A stretch of 14,843 bases of DNA from Methanospirillum hungatei (GTDB taxonomy: Archaea; Halobacteriota; Methanomicrobia; Methanomicrobiales; Methanospirillaceae), in NCBI RefSeq assembly GCF_020216685.1, contig NZ_JAIWNS010000132.1, forward strand, positions 1 to 14,843, read 5' to 3'. A program made the position numbers and the translations under genes. Of this stretch, positions 1 through 7,312 are shown piece by piece; the stretch's first letter is position 1; each line of letters begins with the position of its first letter. The notes below the pieces were generated by a model. That model saw nothing but the letters and a program-made list of their open reading frames with translations, ran no database searches and had not been told where the DNA came from.

Positions 1-329
1 ATAATTGGCTTGGTAATGTAATCAGATACATACTTTTCAATGCCAATCATTCCTTCATCCGGATTATCCTTTGCAGTAAGCATACAGATGATGATCTGAT
101 GGTACAGGTCACGTGACTCAATCTCTCGTATTGTCTCCCAACCGTCCATATCGGGCATCATGATATCAAGGAGAATCAATCCGGAGAAACCACCCTCCAA
201 TATTTTAATACACTCCTCCCCGCTATTTGCCATAACGACATTCCAGGATTCTTCCTCCAGTATTGCCTGTACTGCCAGACAAATGTCTGGATGATCATCA
301 ACAACGAGGATTTTCAATGCATCAGTCAT
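1..329 (-). CDS. Response regulator receiver-domain protein (5' part, runs off window)
   Basis: Two-component response regulator that would receive phosphate from a histidine kinase in the cytoplasm. I translated the minus strand from the ATG at 329; 109 codons are visible and the frame stays open to the edge. The CheY-like receiver fold is clear: beta-1 ends in acidic D11-D12, the phospho-acceptor is D55 in LLDIMMPDMDGW, the switch Thr is T85 (MLTA) and the conserved Lys is K107 (TKP). Nearly the whole receiver is present, so an output domain or a stand-alone CheY-like end must lie left of position 1. A GGGA motif sits about 6 nt before the start, and a TATA-like GATATATC lies about 35-45 nt upstream. 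The downstream partner and output are unknown. Confidence 0.9.
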   Translation of the reverse strand, partial: MTDALKILVVDDHPDICLAVQAILEEESWNVVMANSGEECIKILEGGFSGLILLDIMMPDMDGWETIREIESRDLYHQIIICMLTAKDNPDEGMIGIEKYVSDYITKPI

Positions 330-411
330 CTGATCCCTTCTATATACAGTCTGGTGCAGAGCTATAGATATATCCTCTGATGATGAGAGTCATGTATGAT
401 TGAGGAGAAAT

Positions 412-1167
412 TTACCCATATATAAAATACCAAAGAGAAATACACAGCCCAAGACCGACGATTATCCATCTGAACACTTCAGGATGAACCATTTCCACAA
501 ACGTGCCTCCGACAAGACCGCCGAAAACGGACCCGATACTCATGATAACCACAAGTGCCCACAAAATACTGCCGGTGAAGATGAAGTAGAGTGAAGCCAC
601 CAGATTCACACTGAATGAAATGAGTAGTTTGAGAATATTCAGACTGACAAGCGAGTCATCATAGAGGAGACCCAGGACGGCAATGATGATAACACTTACT
701 CCGGCACCAAAATACCCCCCATATATTGCGGCAAAAAACAAGAGAAGGAATCCCCCGCCGGTCACAAGCCGGGGATGGGCTTTGTGATATGAACCATGTA
801 TCAAAAATTTTTTTACCCGATCCTGCACGGCAAGTAGTACTGAGGCGAAGAGAATAAGGTAGGGTATGAGTGTCCGAAACGATGATTCATCGGAATGGAT
901 GAGCAGAAACCCGCCAATAAGACCACCAGCAATACAGATTGGAAGGACCTGACGAATTCTGCTCTTCTGAAAAGCAAACTCCTTTTGCTGGGCAATCATC
1001 GCGCCACAATATCCAGGGCAGAGCGACAAAGTATTGGTAATGTTTGCTGTAACCGGTGGAATACCGAAGGCTAGCAACGCCGGAAAACTCACGAGAGTGC
1101 CTCCCCCTGCGAGTGCATTTATCAGTCCAGCTAAAAATGCCGCTCCGAAGACAAAAAGTTCATTCAT
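412..1167 (-). CDS. TauE/SafE family membrane permease (putative sulfite/organosulfonate exporter)
   Basis: Integral membrane protein of 251 residues, the usual length for TauE/SafE (DUF81) permeases, which move sulfur-containing anions or other small organic acids; the substrate here cannot be told from sequence. The two inverted half-repeat signatures are visible: NALAGGGTLVSFPALLAFG near residues 17-35 and GGYFGAGVSVIIIAVLGLL near 150-168. Hydrophobic stretches suggest seven to eight membrane segments. The start at MNELFVFGAAFLAGL gives a good first transmembrane helix; no strong ribosome site precedes it, so the transcript may have a short leader. The gene is divergent from the small membrane protein at 1303, with about 135 bp between them. 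Family assignment is firm, transport substrate is not. Confidence 0.85.
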   Translation of the reverse strand: MNELFVFGAAFLAGLINALAGGGTLVSFPALLAFGIPPVTANITNTLSLCPGYCGAMIAQQKEFAFQKSRIRQVLPICIAGGLIGGFLLIHSDESSFRTLIPYLILFASVLLAVQDRVKKFLIHGSYHKAHPRLVTGGGFLLLFFAAIYGGYFGAGVSVIIIAVLGLLYDDSLVSLNILKLLISFSVNLVASLYFIFTGSILWALVVIMSIGSVFGGLVGGTFVEMVHPEVFRWIIVGLGLCISLWYFIYG

Positions 1168-1302
1168 GAACCGGATCAGGTACGTTTTTTCCCATAATTA
1201 TCTGTTTGCGCATATATTGAGGTGCGAAGAAGTTCTGGTGATGTGATGTCAATGCCGGTTCTTCTCCTCATATACTATGTATTCACATAATACATCAGTA
1301 CC
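1168..1302. promoter_or_regulatory. Divergent promoter region between two membrane-protein genes
   Basis: Intergenic region holding promoters in both directions. For the rightward gene, CATATACTATG at about 1269-1279 is TATA-like and lies roughly 25-30 nt before the ATG at 1303, which fits a nearly leaderless archaeal transcript. For the leftward exporter gene, AT-rich stretches on the minus strand (ATAATTATG near 1193-1201 and AATATATGC near 1211-1219) are candidate TATA boxes. This is reading of base composition and spacing only. Confidence 0.4.
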
Positions 1303-1641
1303 ATGGATTATCTGTATACCATAATCAAATTCCTAACCGCCGGGTTCATTATAATCGGAGTGACTCTGATAGTCCAGCATATAGACCCAAAATATGGAGG
1401 GATACTTGCTGCCGCACCAATTACCACCACCATCGCATTTCTCTTTACCACCTTTGAATCTGGTCAGGACGTAACCAGAGAATTAACGTTGGGATCATTC
1501 TACTTTGCAATTCCAACCCTTGCATTCATCCTCGCCCTGTATATTCTCTTGGGACACGTATCTTTTCTTATGGGAATTGCCGGAGCATATCTTATCTGGC
1601 TCATTGGTATCGTCATTATCCACCGGATTGTCTTCATGTAA
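1303..1641 (+). CDS. Small four-helix membrane protein, GlpM/DUF3147-like
   Basis: A 112-residue, very hydrophobic protein with about four membrane segments (roughly residues 5-24, 32-50, 64-84 and 87-109). Length, helix spacing and the loop 'KYGGILAAAPITTTIAFLF' resemble small GlpM/DUF3147 membrane proteins, whose molecular function is not established. The only polar stretch is the loop around FESGQDVTREL. The ATG at 1303 has no clear Shine-Dalgarno site but has a TATA-like element at leaderless distance. No operon partner is obvious: 174 bp separate it from the next gene. It could also be an unrelated small transporter subunit; I am confident that it is a real membrane protein gene but not of the exact family. 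Confidence 0.65.
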   Translation: MDYLYTIIKFLTAGFIIIGVTLIVQHIDPKYGGILAAAPITTTIAFLFTTFESGQDVTRELTLGSFYFAIPTLAFILALYILLGHVSFLMGIAGAYLIWLIGIVIIHRIVFM

Positions 1642-1815
1642 GTGGTGGGGGATATATTGTAAATACGGCGTAAAAGCGAGTAATCCATGGAAATTCAATA
1701 ATATTTCACCTTTTCACTTTCACCCTGCATATTAAAGATTCATATACCCGGTGACAAAACAGATACTGAGCAGAAAGGAGGATATCCGCTCACTGTACCT
1801 ATACCGGAGTAAATC

Positions 1816-2289
1816 ATGATAAAATACAGTTCAGTAGTTCTGTTATGTTCCGACATTGCCGTTTCCAAACAATTTTACCAGGAACTCTTCAATCTTCCAG
1901 TTGAACTCGATATTGGGGGCCTTGTAACATTTGCCGGGGGAATCTCACTCTGGGAGAAGAAGGATGCATTATATCTCCTCTACCCAGGGGCTGATTCTAT
2001 CACCAATCCGGAAAAACCTGCACAGGAACTCTATTTTGAAACTGATGAGATCGAGAAATTTGCTACAGTTCTGGCAGATAAAAAAGTTCGTCTCCTGCAT
2101 GAGATTCAGGTCACACCATGGAATCAGCGGACAATCAGATTCTTTGATCCTGACGGAAACCTTATCGAGATGGGTGAATCAATGGATCATGTGGTCAGGC
2201 AGATGGCAAAAGAAGGATTAACACCAGAGAAGATTTCGGAAAAAACCTGGATGCCTATAGAATTCATTACCATGGTATTACAGCAGTAA
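1816..2289 (+). CDS. VOC (glyoxalase/bleomycin-resistance fold) protein
   Basis: Cytoplasmic protein of 157 residues with a vicinal-oxygen-chelate fold, a family of metal-dependent isomerases, dioxygenases and binding proteins. Two beta-alpha-beta-beta-beta units can be traced: residues 4-57 (YSSVVLLCSDIAVSKQFYQELF) and 70-120. The second ends in the typical FFDPDGNLIEMGE. Candidate metal ligands are E72 or E75, H95 and E118. The C-terminal tail of about 35 residues (MDHVVRQMAKEGLTPEKISEKT...) lies beyond the fold and looks helical. A GGAG lies about 8 nt before the ATG; an additional AGGAGG at about 1776-1781 has no start codon after it. The next gene begins within about 25 nt, suggesting co-transcription. 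The substrate is unknown. Confidence 0.82.
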   Translation: MIKYSSVVLLCSDIAVSKQFYQELFNLPVELDIGGLVTFAGGISLWEKKDALYLLYPGADSITNPEKPAQELYFETDEIEKFATVLADKKVRLLHEIQVTPWNQRTIRFFDPDGNLIEMGESMDHVVRQMAKEGLTPEKISEKTWMPIEFITMVLQQ

Positions 2290-2313
2290 GAGGTGTCAGA
2301 TAGGGTGGAGAAG

Positions 2314-3558
2314 ATGATGACAGATCCGGAGAAGCACACTTTCATCTCTGTGACCATGATCTGCATACTTCTCCTTATAATTCCGGGAGATGCCCTGCCA
2401 TCCCCTGAAGCGTGGAGAGAATCTGCACGGGATCACTTCACCGGTATGACCAGGGACGAGGTTGACCAGTATATCGACCCCCTCATCACCTATAATGTAA
2501 CCAATGGCCTGGTCGTCGTGCTGGTGGATCCACATGGATATACCATATATCCATACGGAAGCCTGAAGACGAGGGCGGGAAACACCCCAGGTAATGAAAC
2601 ACTCTTTGATATTGGGTCGGTTTCTAAGGTGATGACAGGATTATTAATGGCCGTCGGGGAAAGGGAAGGAGTGTATACCATATCTGCGCCGACACGGACC
2701 TGGTTTGGTGATACCTGCCCGATTCCGGATTATGAAGGAAAGGAGATCACCGGATTGGATCTTGCTACCCACCGTTCCGGCCTTCCTTCAACCCCCGATG
2801 CATTTTCAGAGTATGATCCTGATACGTCATATGCCGACCAGATTGAGCAGTCCATGAATCATTATCTGACACTCTCATTCAATGACACCTGTGAATGGCT
2901 GGAAACGACAAAACTTCTCGCACCACCTGGGTATCAGTATCTGTATTCAAACCTTGGTGCGGCGATTGCAGGGGCAAGTATTGCACAGGCATATGGAGAA
3001 ACGTATCCAGACCTTCTCGAAAAAATGATCCTAAAACCTCTTGGAATGACACATTCCGGGGCATCGTGGACCATGGAGGATCTAAAAAGAAGAGCAAACG
3101 GCTACCGGGGATATGAGTATCCGACCGATGAAGCAATTCTTATCAGGTTCAATGATTTCTGGACTGCAACCGGCGGAGTCCATTCAAACGCAGATGATAT
3201 GGCAGTATTTCTCGCTGCTGAACTTGGCTTAATTGATACCCCGTTATCAGACGCAATAGCGATGACTCAAAAACCATATGCACTTATAACAGAAGGGCCG
3301 CCGCTCATGAAACAAGGGCTATTCTGGGATATTCTCTATAACCGGGACGGAACCACCATCCTCAATAAATCAGGAGAGACCAACGCACACCAGGCAGCTA
3401 TCGCCTTAAACCCTGACCTGCAGACAGGAGTTATTATCCTTGCCGATACAGCAACCATTACCGGGAATCATGTCATCAATAATGCAATTGCTCTTCTGGA
3501 ACGAATGCAGGTGAAGCATAAAACAAGTGGGCTCAGTAATGAGAGCGATAATATTTAA
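2314..3558 (+). CDS. Exported serine hydrolase of the beta-lactamase/penicillin-binding-protein (class C) family
   Basis: Predicted exported serine hydrolase. The reading frame could start at GTG 2293, but GGTGGAG at 2304-2310 is correctly spaced only for the ATGs at 2314/2317, so I start there (about 414 residues). Residues 9-30 form a hydrophobic signal peptide (TFISVTMICILLLIIPGDALP). Catalytic motifs, numbered from 2314, are SxxK as S102-V-S-K105, YxN as Y211-S-N213, and a KSG at 352-354 in the place of the third KTG/HxG motif. The family includes esterases, D-aminopeptidases and class C-like beta-lactamases. Archaea lack murein, so an esterase or peptidase role outside the membrane is more likely than antibiotic resistance. 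It follows the VOC gene closely, probably in one transcript. Confidence 0.85.
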   Translation: MMTDPEKHTFISVTMICILLLIIPGDALPSPEAWRESARDHFTGMTRDEVDQYIDPLITYNVTNGLVVVLVDPHGYTIYPYGSLKTRAGNTPGNETLFDIGSVSKVMTGLLMAVGEREGVYTISAPTRTWFGDTCPIPDYEGKEITGLDLATHRSGLPSTPDAFSEYDPDTSYADQIEQSMNHYLTLSFNDTCEWLETTKLLAPPGYQYLYSNLGAAIAGASIAQAYGETYPDLLEKMILKPLGMTHSGASWTMEDLKRRANGYRGYEYPTDEAILIRFNDFWTATGGVHSNADDMAVFLAAELGLIDTPLSDAIAMTQKPYALITEGPPLMKQGLFWDILYNRDGTTILNKSGETNAHQAAIALNPDLQTGVIILADTATITGNHVINNAIALLERMQVKHKTSGLSNESDNI

Positions 3559-3747
3559 AAATTGGCATTATTCATCTCTCCTGACCCTCATTGACATATT
3601 TTCCAGGGCAGGTTCATCTGCAGTATTGAAAAAATTGGAATCATTCTCAATATCCCGGACATTGAAATCAGGCCAGGATATTGCCAGGATTTGCTTTTTC
3701 ACCTCAAGTGTTTGCTCCAAGACTATGGATATGATACCATGAGCGGA

Positions 3748-4512
3748 ATGAGCGTTAAAAAAAGAGAAGTATCCCGAGTGATAATGAATATTATGGTACA
3801 TCCCCACCAGGTAGCAGTCGTTCTTTGTATCGTTCTCTTAGTTATGGTTCCCGGATCAGCAGGAATAGATGATACTCCTTCCTCGAACCTCTTTCACGTA
3901 TCAGCATACTCACTCCTTGCTGACGGTCAGTATGACGGAGTCGTAACCGTTGGAGACCTCAAAAATAACGGAACATTCGGGATCGGGGGGTATGAACACA
4001 TGGATGGAGAACTGCTCATGCTTGACGGGACGGTCTGGCAGATAACCAACGATGGAAAGGTGTCTGAGCCATCAGACGACACAAAAGTCTGTTTTGCAAA
4101 CATAATAGACTTCAGTCCCACCATCACTCACCAGGTGAATGAAACCCTGGATAAAGCGGAGGTCTATACAGTCATCACCGACTTATTCCCTGATGATGAT
4201 ACCATGTATGCCGTGAAAGTTACCGGAGATTTTGCAGATATGCAGGCACGCAGTGTTCCCTCTCAGAACCCTCCTTACCCGCCATTATCAGAAGTTATTC
4301 AAAACCAATCGATCTTTGACCTTGGCCCGGTTACCGGGACACTGACCGGATTCTGGTTCCCGGACTGGATGGCAGGTGTAAATGTGGCCGGGTTCCATCA
4401 ACACTTTATATCAGCAGATAATACATCCGGCGGACATGCCCTCAATTATACAATTGAGAACGTGACAATCTCAATCCAGCCGGTAACAGGGTTTACCTAT
4501 ATCCATCCGTGA
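3748..4512 (+). CDS. Alpha-acetolactate decarboxylase, predicted secreted
   Basis: Acetolactate decarboxylase converts alpha-acetolactate to acetoin. The family core is clear: DGELLMLDG (the family's LDGE/LDG block), ARSVPSQNPPYPPL with the conserved Arg (R168), and the zinc site GFHQHFISADNTSGGH with H217, H219 and H230, numbered from the start used here. The open frame extends up to 3691, but ATGs at 3739, 3748, 3784 and 3793 are alternatives; none has a strong ribosome site, so the start is uncertain by about 12-35 residues. A hydrophobic stretch (VAVVLCIVLLVMVPGSAG) right after the short basic N-terminus is a signal peptide or anchor. Bacterial members are often cytoplasmic or exported; an exported form in a methanogen is odd. 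It converges on hsp20 with a 6-bp gap. Confidence 0.85.
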   Translation: MSVKKREVSRVIMNIMVHPHQVAVVLCIVLLVMVPGSAGIDDTPSSNLFHVSAYSLLADGQYDGVVTVGDLKNNGTFGIGGYEHMDGELLMLDGTVWQITNDGKVSEPSDDTKVCFANIIDFSPTITHQVNETLDKAEVYTVITDLFPDDDTMYAVKVTGDFADMQARSVPSQNPPYPPLSEVIQNQSIFDLGPVTGTLTGFWFPDWMAGVNVAGFHQHFISADNTSGGHALNYTIENVTISIQPVTGFTYIHP

Positions 4513-4518
4513 AAAAAA

Positions 4519-4989
4519 TTATTGAATCGGGATATCCCCGCCACTCTCTTTCTCTGCCCGTTTGAAAGTGACCTCTAATACCCCGTTTTCAAACCTGGCC
4601 TGTGCTCCTTCTTCTAAAACCTCAACCGGCAGGGGAACACTCCGGCTGACCGAACCATAGAACCGCTCCCGAATAAAAAAGTCCTTATCTTCCTGTTCTT
4701 TCTCATCGGTCCGTTGGCAGGAGATCTGAAGGAGGTTTGGTCTGACCAGTCGGATTTTGACATCCTCTTTATTGCAACCCGGAAGATCAGCTTTTGCAAT
4801 AACCTGATCATCCTTTTGTTTTACATCCACGGTGAACCCACCGGAGAAAACAGGGGAAAGTTCACGCCCTCCCTGTGAATATGCAGGATAAGAGGGGAGG
4901 AGTGACTGAAACCGGTTTTCCATCTCGGCAAACATATTATCCAGTTCACCCCTGAACATGTGGAACGGATCACGTTTGATGATTGCCAT
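4519..4989 (-). CDS. Small heat-shock protein, Hsp20/alpha-crystallin family
   Basis: ATP-independent holdase chaperone that binds unfolding proteins and forms oligomers in the cytoplasm; 156 residues, normal for archaeal Hsp20. The alpha-crystallin domain covers roughly residues 50-145: FTVDVKQKDDQVIAKADLPG opens it and ENGVLEVTFKR is the conserved G-x-L strand near its end. The C-terminal IPIQ provides the I-x-I motif that docks in neighbouring subunits. The N-terminus IIKRDPFHMFRGELDNMF is the typical amphipathic arm. AGGAG at 4996-5000 is 6 nt before the ATG at 4989, so this start is preferred over the in-frame ATG at 4995, which abuts the ribosome site. A perfect inverted repeat lies upstream at 5003-5019 and may be its heat-shock operator. 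Confidence 0.93.
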   Translation of the reverse strand: MAIIKRDPFHMFRGELDNMFAEMENRFQSLLPSYPAYSQGGRELSPVFSGGFTVDVKQKDDQVIAKADLPGCNKEDVKIRLVRPNLLQISCQRTDEKEQEDKDFFIRERFYGSVSRSVPLPVEVLEEGAQARFENGVLEVTFKRAEKESGGDIPIQ

Positions 4990-5002
4990 GTACATCTCCT
5001 CT

Positions 5003-5019
5003 TGTCTGGATGCCAGACA
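5003..5019 (-). promoter_or_regulatory. Perfect 7-bp inverted repeat upstream of hsp20 (candidate operator)
   Basis: TGTCTGG-ATG-CCAGACA, a perfect palindrome with a 3-nt spacer, lies 14 nt upstream of the hsp20 start codon and just before its ribosome site. A TATA-like CTATATA on the minus strand at about 5026-5032 would place transcription start inside the repeat, the usual position for an archaeal repressor that blocks initiation. The regulator is not identified. Confidence 0.45.
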
Positions 5020-5097
5020 GAATCGTATATAGATGTACCAAAAAATAAATTTTTTCAGGGAGTCGGTTTGAAATCATTTTATGCATTTGTCGAAATA

Positions 5098-5111
5098 ATT
5101 CAATATTGAAT
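5098..5111. promoter_or_regulatory. 14-bp perfect palindrome between hsp20 and the DUF3795 gene
   Basis: ATTCAATATTGAAT reads the same on both strands. It lies in the 170-bp divergent intergenic region, about 55 nt before the DUF3795 start, where a promoter-proximal operator could sit. AT-rich sequence raises the chance of coincidence, so this is tentative. Confidence 0.3.
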
Positions 5112-5164
5112 CGTTTTGAATCTGAACCTACTCTTCATTACCAGGGAAAACAGAGACATCATAC

Positions 5165-5479
5165 ATGACCAGGGAGATACCTACCGTCTGTGGGATGTAC
5201 TGTGATGAGTGTGATCATTTCGAGAGAGACTGTCCGGGATGTGACGAGTCAGACGGCAGTGTCTTCTGGACTGAATTTGCAGATACTGATGTCTGCCCGG
5301 TTCATGAATGTTGTGCAAATGAAAAACAGTTCGCCCATTGCGGACTTTGTGATGAGATGCCCTGTGAAAAATACTATAGATTCCGCGATCCTGATGTTTC
5401 TGAAGAAGAGGCAGCGAAGATGCTTGAGAAGCAGAAAGAGAATTTAATGAGGAGAAAGAGAGCATATGAGGAACCCTGA
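5165..5479 (+). CDS. Cys-rich DUF3795 protein
   Basis: A 104-residue cytoplasmic protein of the DUF3795 type, of unknown function. Eleven cysteines fall in the first 67 residues (C9, C13, C16, C23, C26, C44, C49, C50, C59, C62, C67). They include a CxxxCxxC block at the start (CGMYCDEC), CPGC and CGLC, so it probably binds zinc or an iron-sulfur centre. The second half (DPDVSEEEAAKMLEKQKENLMRRKRAYEEP) is a charged helix without cysteines. The ATG at 5165 lacks a strong ribosome site. It is followed after about 75 bp by the promoter of the mevalonate operon, so it is probably a separate unit. Family assignment is good; any redox or metal function is inference from the cysteine pattern. Confidence 0.8.
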   Translation: MTREIPTVCGMYCDECDHFERDCPGCDESDGSVFWTEFADTDVCPVHECCANEKQFAHCGLCDEMPCEKYYRFRDPDVSEEEAAKMLEKQKENLMRRKRAYEEP

Positions 5480-5502
5480 CAACCCATCCATTATCGCTCT
5501 TT

Positions 5503-5532
5503 GTCGAACTGATCTTCGTTAATTATATAACC
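5503..5532 (+). promoter_or_regulatory. Promoter of the mevalonate operon (BRE/TATA with shared upstream block)
   Basis: CGTTAATTATATAACC (5517-5532) contains a good archaeal TATA box, ATTATATAA, about 25-30 nt before the ATG at 5556, giving a nearly leaderless transcript. GTCGA lies at 5503-5507. The same GTCGA-N9-CGTTAATTATATAACC arrangement occurs at 8945-8974 after the operon, so the whole 30-nt block is probably a regulated promoter, plausibly a target of the HTH protein encoded first in the operon. Confidence 0.65.
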
Positions 5533-5555
5533 ACTCTCCATCATAGTGTACTGGT

Positions 5556-6266
5556 ATGGAATCGGGACTTCGTCATCGACTCGCGGAGAAGATGGCGGGG
5601 GAGATAACACTCTCTGATTCTCCGGGAAAAACCCTGAAGAAATGGCGACTGAGCTTTGACATATCTCAGGGACAACTCTCCGAGTACCTTGGTGTATCGC
5701 CATCAGTCATTAGTGACTATGAAAGCGGGAGGAGAAAAAGTCCGGGCACTGCCATTATCGGACGAATTGTTGACAGTATTCTTGCCATTGATGAAGGAAA
5801 AGGCGGGAAGTATATCCATAAATATGCATCCCTCCTCTTTGCAGAGATGGGAGACGGCGTAATTTATGATCTTCATGATTACAAAAGCCCCATCAACCTG
5901 TCAACATTCGCCGGTGTCATCGGTGCCGATATCATTACCGGTCCGGTGCATCTGAGCATTTATGGATACACGGTAATTGACAGTCTCCGGGCGATTATGA
6001 ACCTGACCGCGAGCGAATTTAACCGGATATACGGCTGGAGTACTGAGCGGGCGCTCATTTTTACCGGAGTTTCAAATGGAAAGTCGCCGATGGTGGCTAT
6101 CCGGGTTACTCCCTTCAAGCCCCGGTGCGTAGTGCTTCACGGTATCAGCCTTGGCGATGTGCACCCGATTGTGCCAAAAATGGCCGAGAAGGATAACATC
6201 ACCCTTATGTGTACGACACTGGGCATCGAAGATATCGTGGAGAGACTGAGGGAAGAAAAATGGTAG
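5556..6266 (+). CDS. COG1709-type HTH transcriptional regulator of the mevalonate operon
   Basis: Predicted DNA-binding regulator of 236 residues. Residues about 25-65 form an XRE-type helix-turn-helix: [22 protein letters not shown], then [13 protein letters not shown], whose second helix reads DNA. The remaining 170 residues form a distinct domain ([15 protein letters not shown] ... [26 protein letters not shown] ... [18 protein letters not shown]) that I recognise as the archaeal COG1709 type; its ligand is unknown. The gene overlaps HMG-CoA synthase by 7 nt (ATGGTAG), so it is co-translated with the pathway and is the obvious candidate to regulate it, possibly sensing an isoprenoid or CoA intermediate (inference). 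The promoter TATA lies about 25 nt upstream. Confidence 0.82.
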   Translation: MESGLRHRLAEKMAGEITLSDSPGKTLKKWRLSFDISQGQLSEYLGVSPSVISDYESGRRKSPGTAIIGRIVDSILAIDEGKGGKYIHKYASLLFAEMGDGVIYDLHDYKSPINLSTFAGVIGADIITGPVHLSIYGYTVIDSLRAIMNLTASEFNRIYGWSTERALIFTGVSNGKSPMVAIRVTPFKPRCVVLHGISLGDVHPIVPKMAEKDNITLMCTTLGIEDIVERLREEKW

Positions 6267-7312
6267 GAATCATCTCGTACGGTGCATATATCCCACGGTA
6301 CCGTATCAAAGTAGAAGAGATTGCCCGGGTATGGGGTGCGAATGGCACTGAAATCTCCCGTGGCCTTGGTGTCTTTGAAAAGGCACTGCCAGATATGGAT
6401 GAAGACACGATCACCATCTCCGTTGAAGCTGCCCGTGCAGCAATGGCACGGAGAGTAATCAACCCTGCAGACATTGGAGCGGTATATGTCGGATCAGAGT
6501 CGCATCCTTACGCGGTGAAACCTACGGCTGTTACCGTCGGAGAAGCAATCGGGGCAACCCCCGTCATGACCGCTGCAGATTACGAATTTGCCTGTAAGGC
6601 AGGAACAGCCGCAATTCAGACCTCAATGGGTCTTGTAAAATCCGGGATGGTTACCTATTCTGTTGCAGTCGGTGCAGACGTTGCCCAGGGAGAACCAGGA
6701 GATGCACTCGAATATACCGCTGCAGCCGGTGGAGCGGCCATGATCATCGGAAACGACGATCCAATCGCCGAAATCAATCATACCTGTTCATTTACCACCG
6801 ACACCCCGGACTTCTGGAGACGTGAAAACAAGCCTTATCCACGTCATGGCGGACGGTTTACCGGAGAGCCTGCGTACTTTAAGCATGTCATTGGTGCTTC
6901 AAAGATGATGCTTGAAAAGATGGGAACAAAGCCATCTGACTATACCTATGCAGTCTTCCACCAGCCAAACGGGAAATTCCCTGTTCAGGCAGCATCAATG
7001 CTCGGATTTACCATGGAGCAGATAAAGCCGGGTCTTGCGGTTACCTATCTTGGAAATACCTACTCCGGTGCCTCTATGGTCGGTCTTTCAGCGGTTCTGG
7101 ATATCGCAAAACCAGGAGACCGGATCTTTATGACCTCATACGGATCCGGGTCTGGGAGTGACTCGTTTGATATTACCGTTACTGATGTCATCAATTCAGA
7201 CCTCTTTAACCGTGATGCAGCACCATCAGTCTCTGCTCTCCTGGCAGACAAGAAGATTGTAGATTATGCAGTCTATGCAAAACACAAAGGCAAAGTGGTG
7301 ATGATGGAATGA
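6260..7312 (+). CDS. Hydroxymethylglutaryl-CoA synthase (archaeal type)
   Basis: Condenses acetyl-CoA with acetoacetyl-CoA to HMG-CoA, the second step of the mevalonate route to archaeal membrane lipids. From the ATG at 6260 it has 350 residues, the normal archaeal length. A longer frame from 6209 exists, but GAGGGA before 6260 and the conserved start [16 protein letters not shown] decide the start. Catalytic residues are visible: E80 ([14 protein letters not shown]), the acyl-accepting C112 ([11 protein letters not shown]) and H234 ([11 protein letters not shown]), plus the GNTYSGAS loop near 265-272. It overlaps the regulator by 7 nt and thiolase by 4 nt. In Methanothermococcus the homologous enzyme forms a complex with thiolase and a DUF35 protein, sharing the CoA site to channel acetoacetyl-CoA. 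Confidence 0.96.
   Translation: MVGIISYGAYIPRYRIKVEEIARVWGANGTEISRGLGVFEKALPDMDEDTITISVEAARAAMARRVINPADIGAVYVGSESHPYAVKPTAVTVGEAIGATPVMTAADYEFACKAGTAAIQTSMGLVKSGMVTYSVAVGADVAQGEPGDALEYTAAAGGAAMIIGNDDPIAEINHTCSFTTDTPDFWRRENKPYPRHGGRFTGEPAYFKHVIGASKMMLEKMGTKPSDYTYAVFHQPNGKFPVQAASMLGFTMEQIKPGLAVTYLGNTYSGASMVGLSAVLDIAKPGDRIFMTSYGSGSGSDSFDITVTDVINSDLFNRDAAPSVSALLADKKIVDYAVYAKHKGKVVMME

Noticed and set aside
275..290. CCAGACA-AA-TGTCTGG inside the response regulator gene, with the same arms as the hsp20 palindrome
   Set aside because: It lies within conserved receiver codons (around PDICLA), far from any promoter. The shared 7-mer arms with 5003-5019 are most simply coincidence.
1776..1781. Strong AGGAGG in the gap before the VOC gene
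   Set aside because: No start codon follows at a usable distance and no small frame is seen. It is probably part of the untranslated leader or chance.
2293..2313. GTG at 2293 as start of the serine hydrolase
   Set aside because: It would add seven charged residues before the signal peptide and lacks a spaced ribosome site, whereas GGTGGAG fits the ATGs at 2314/2317.
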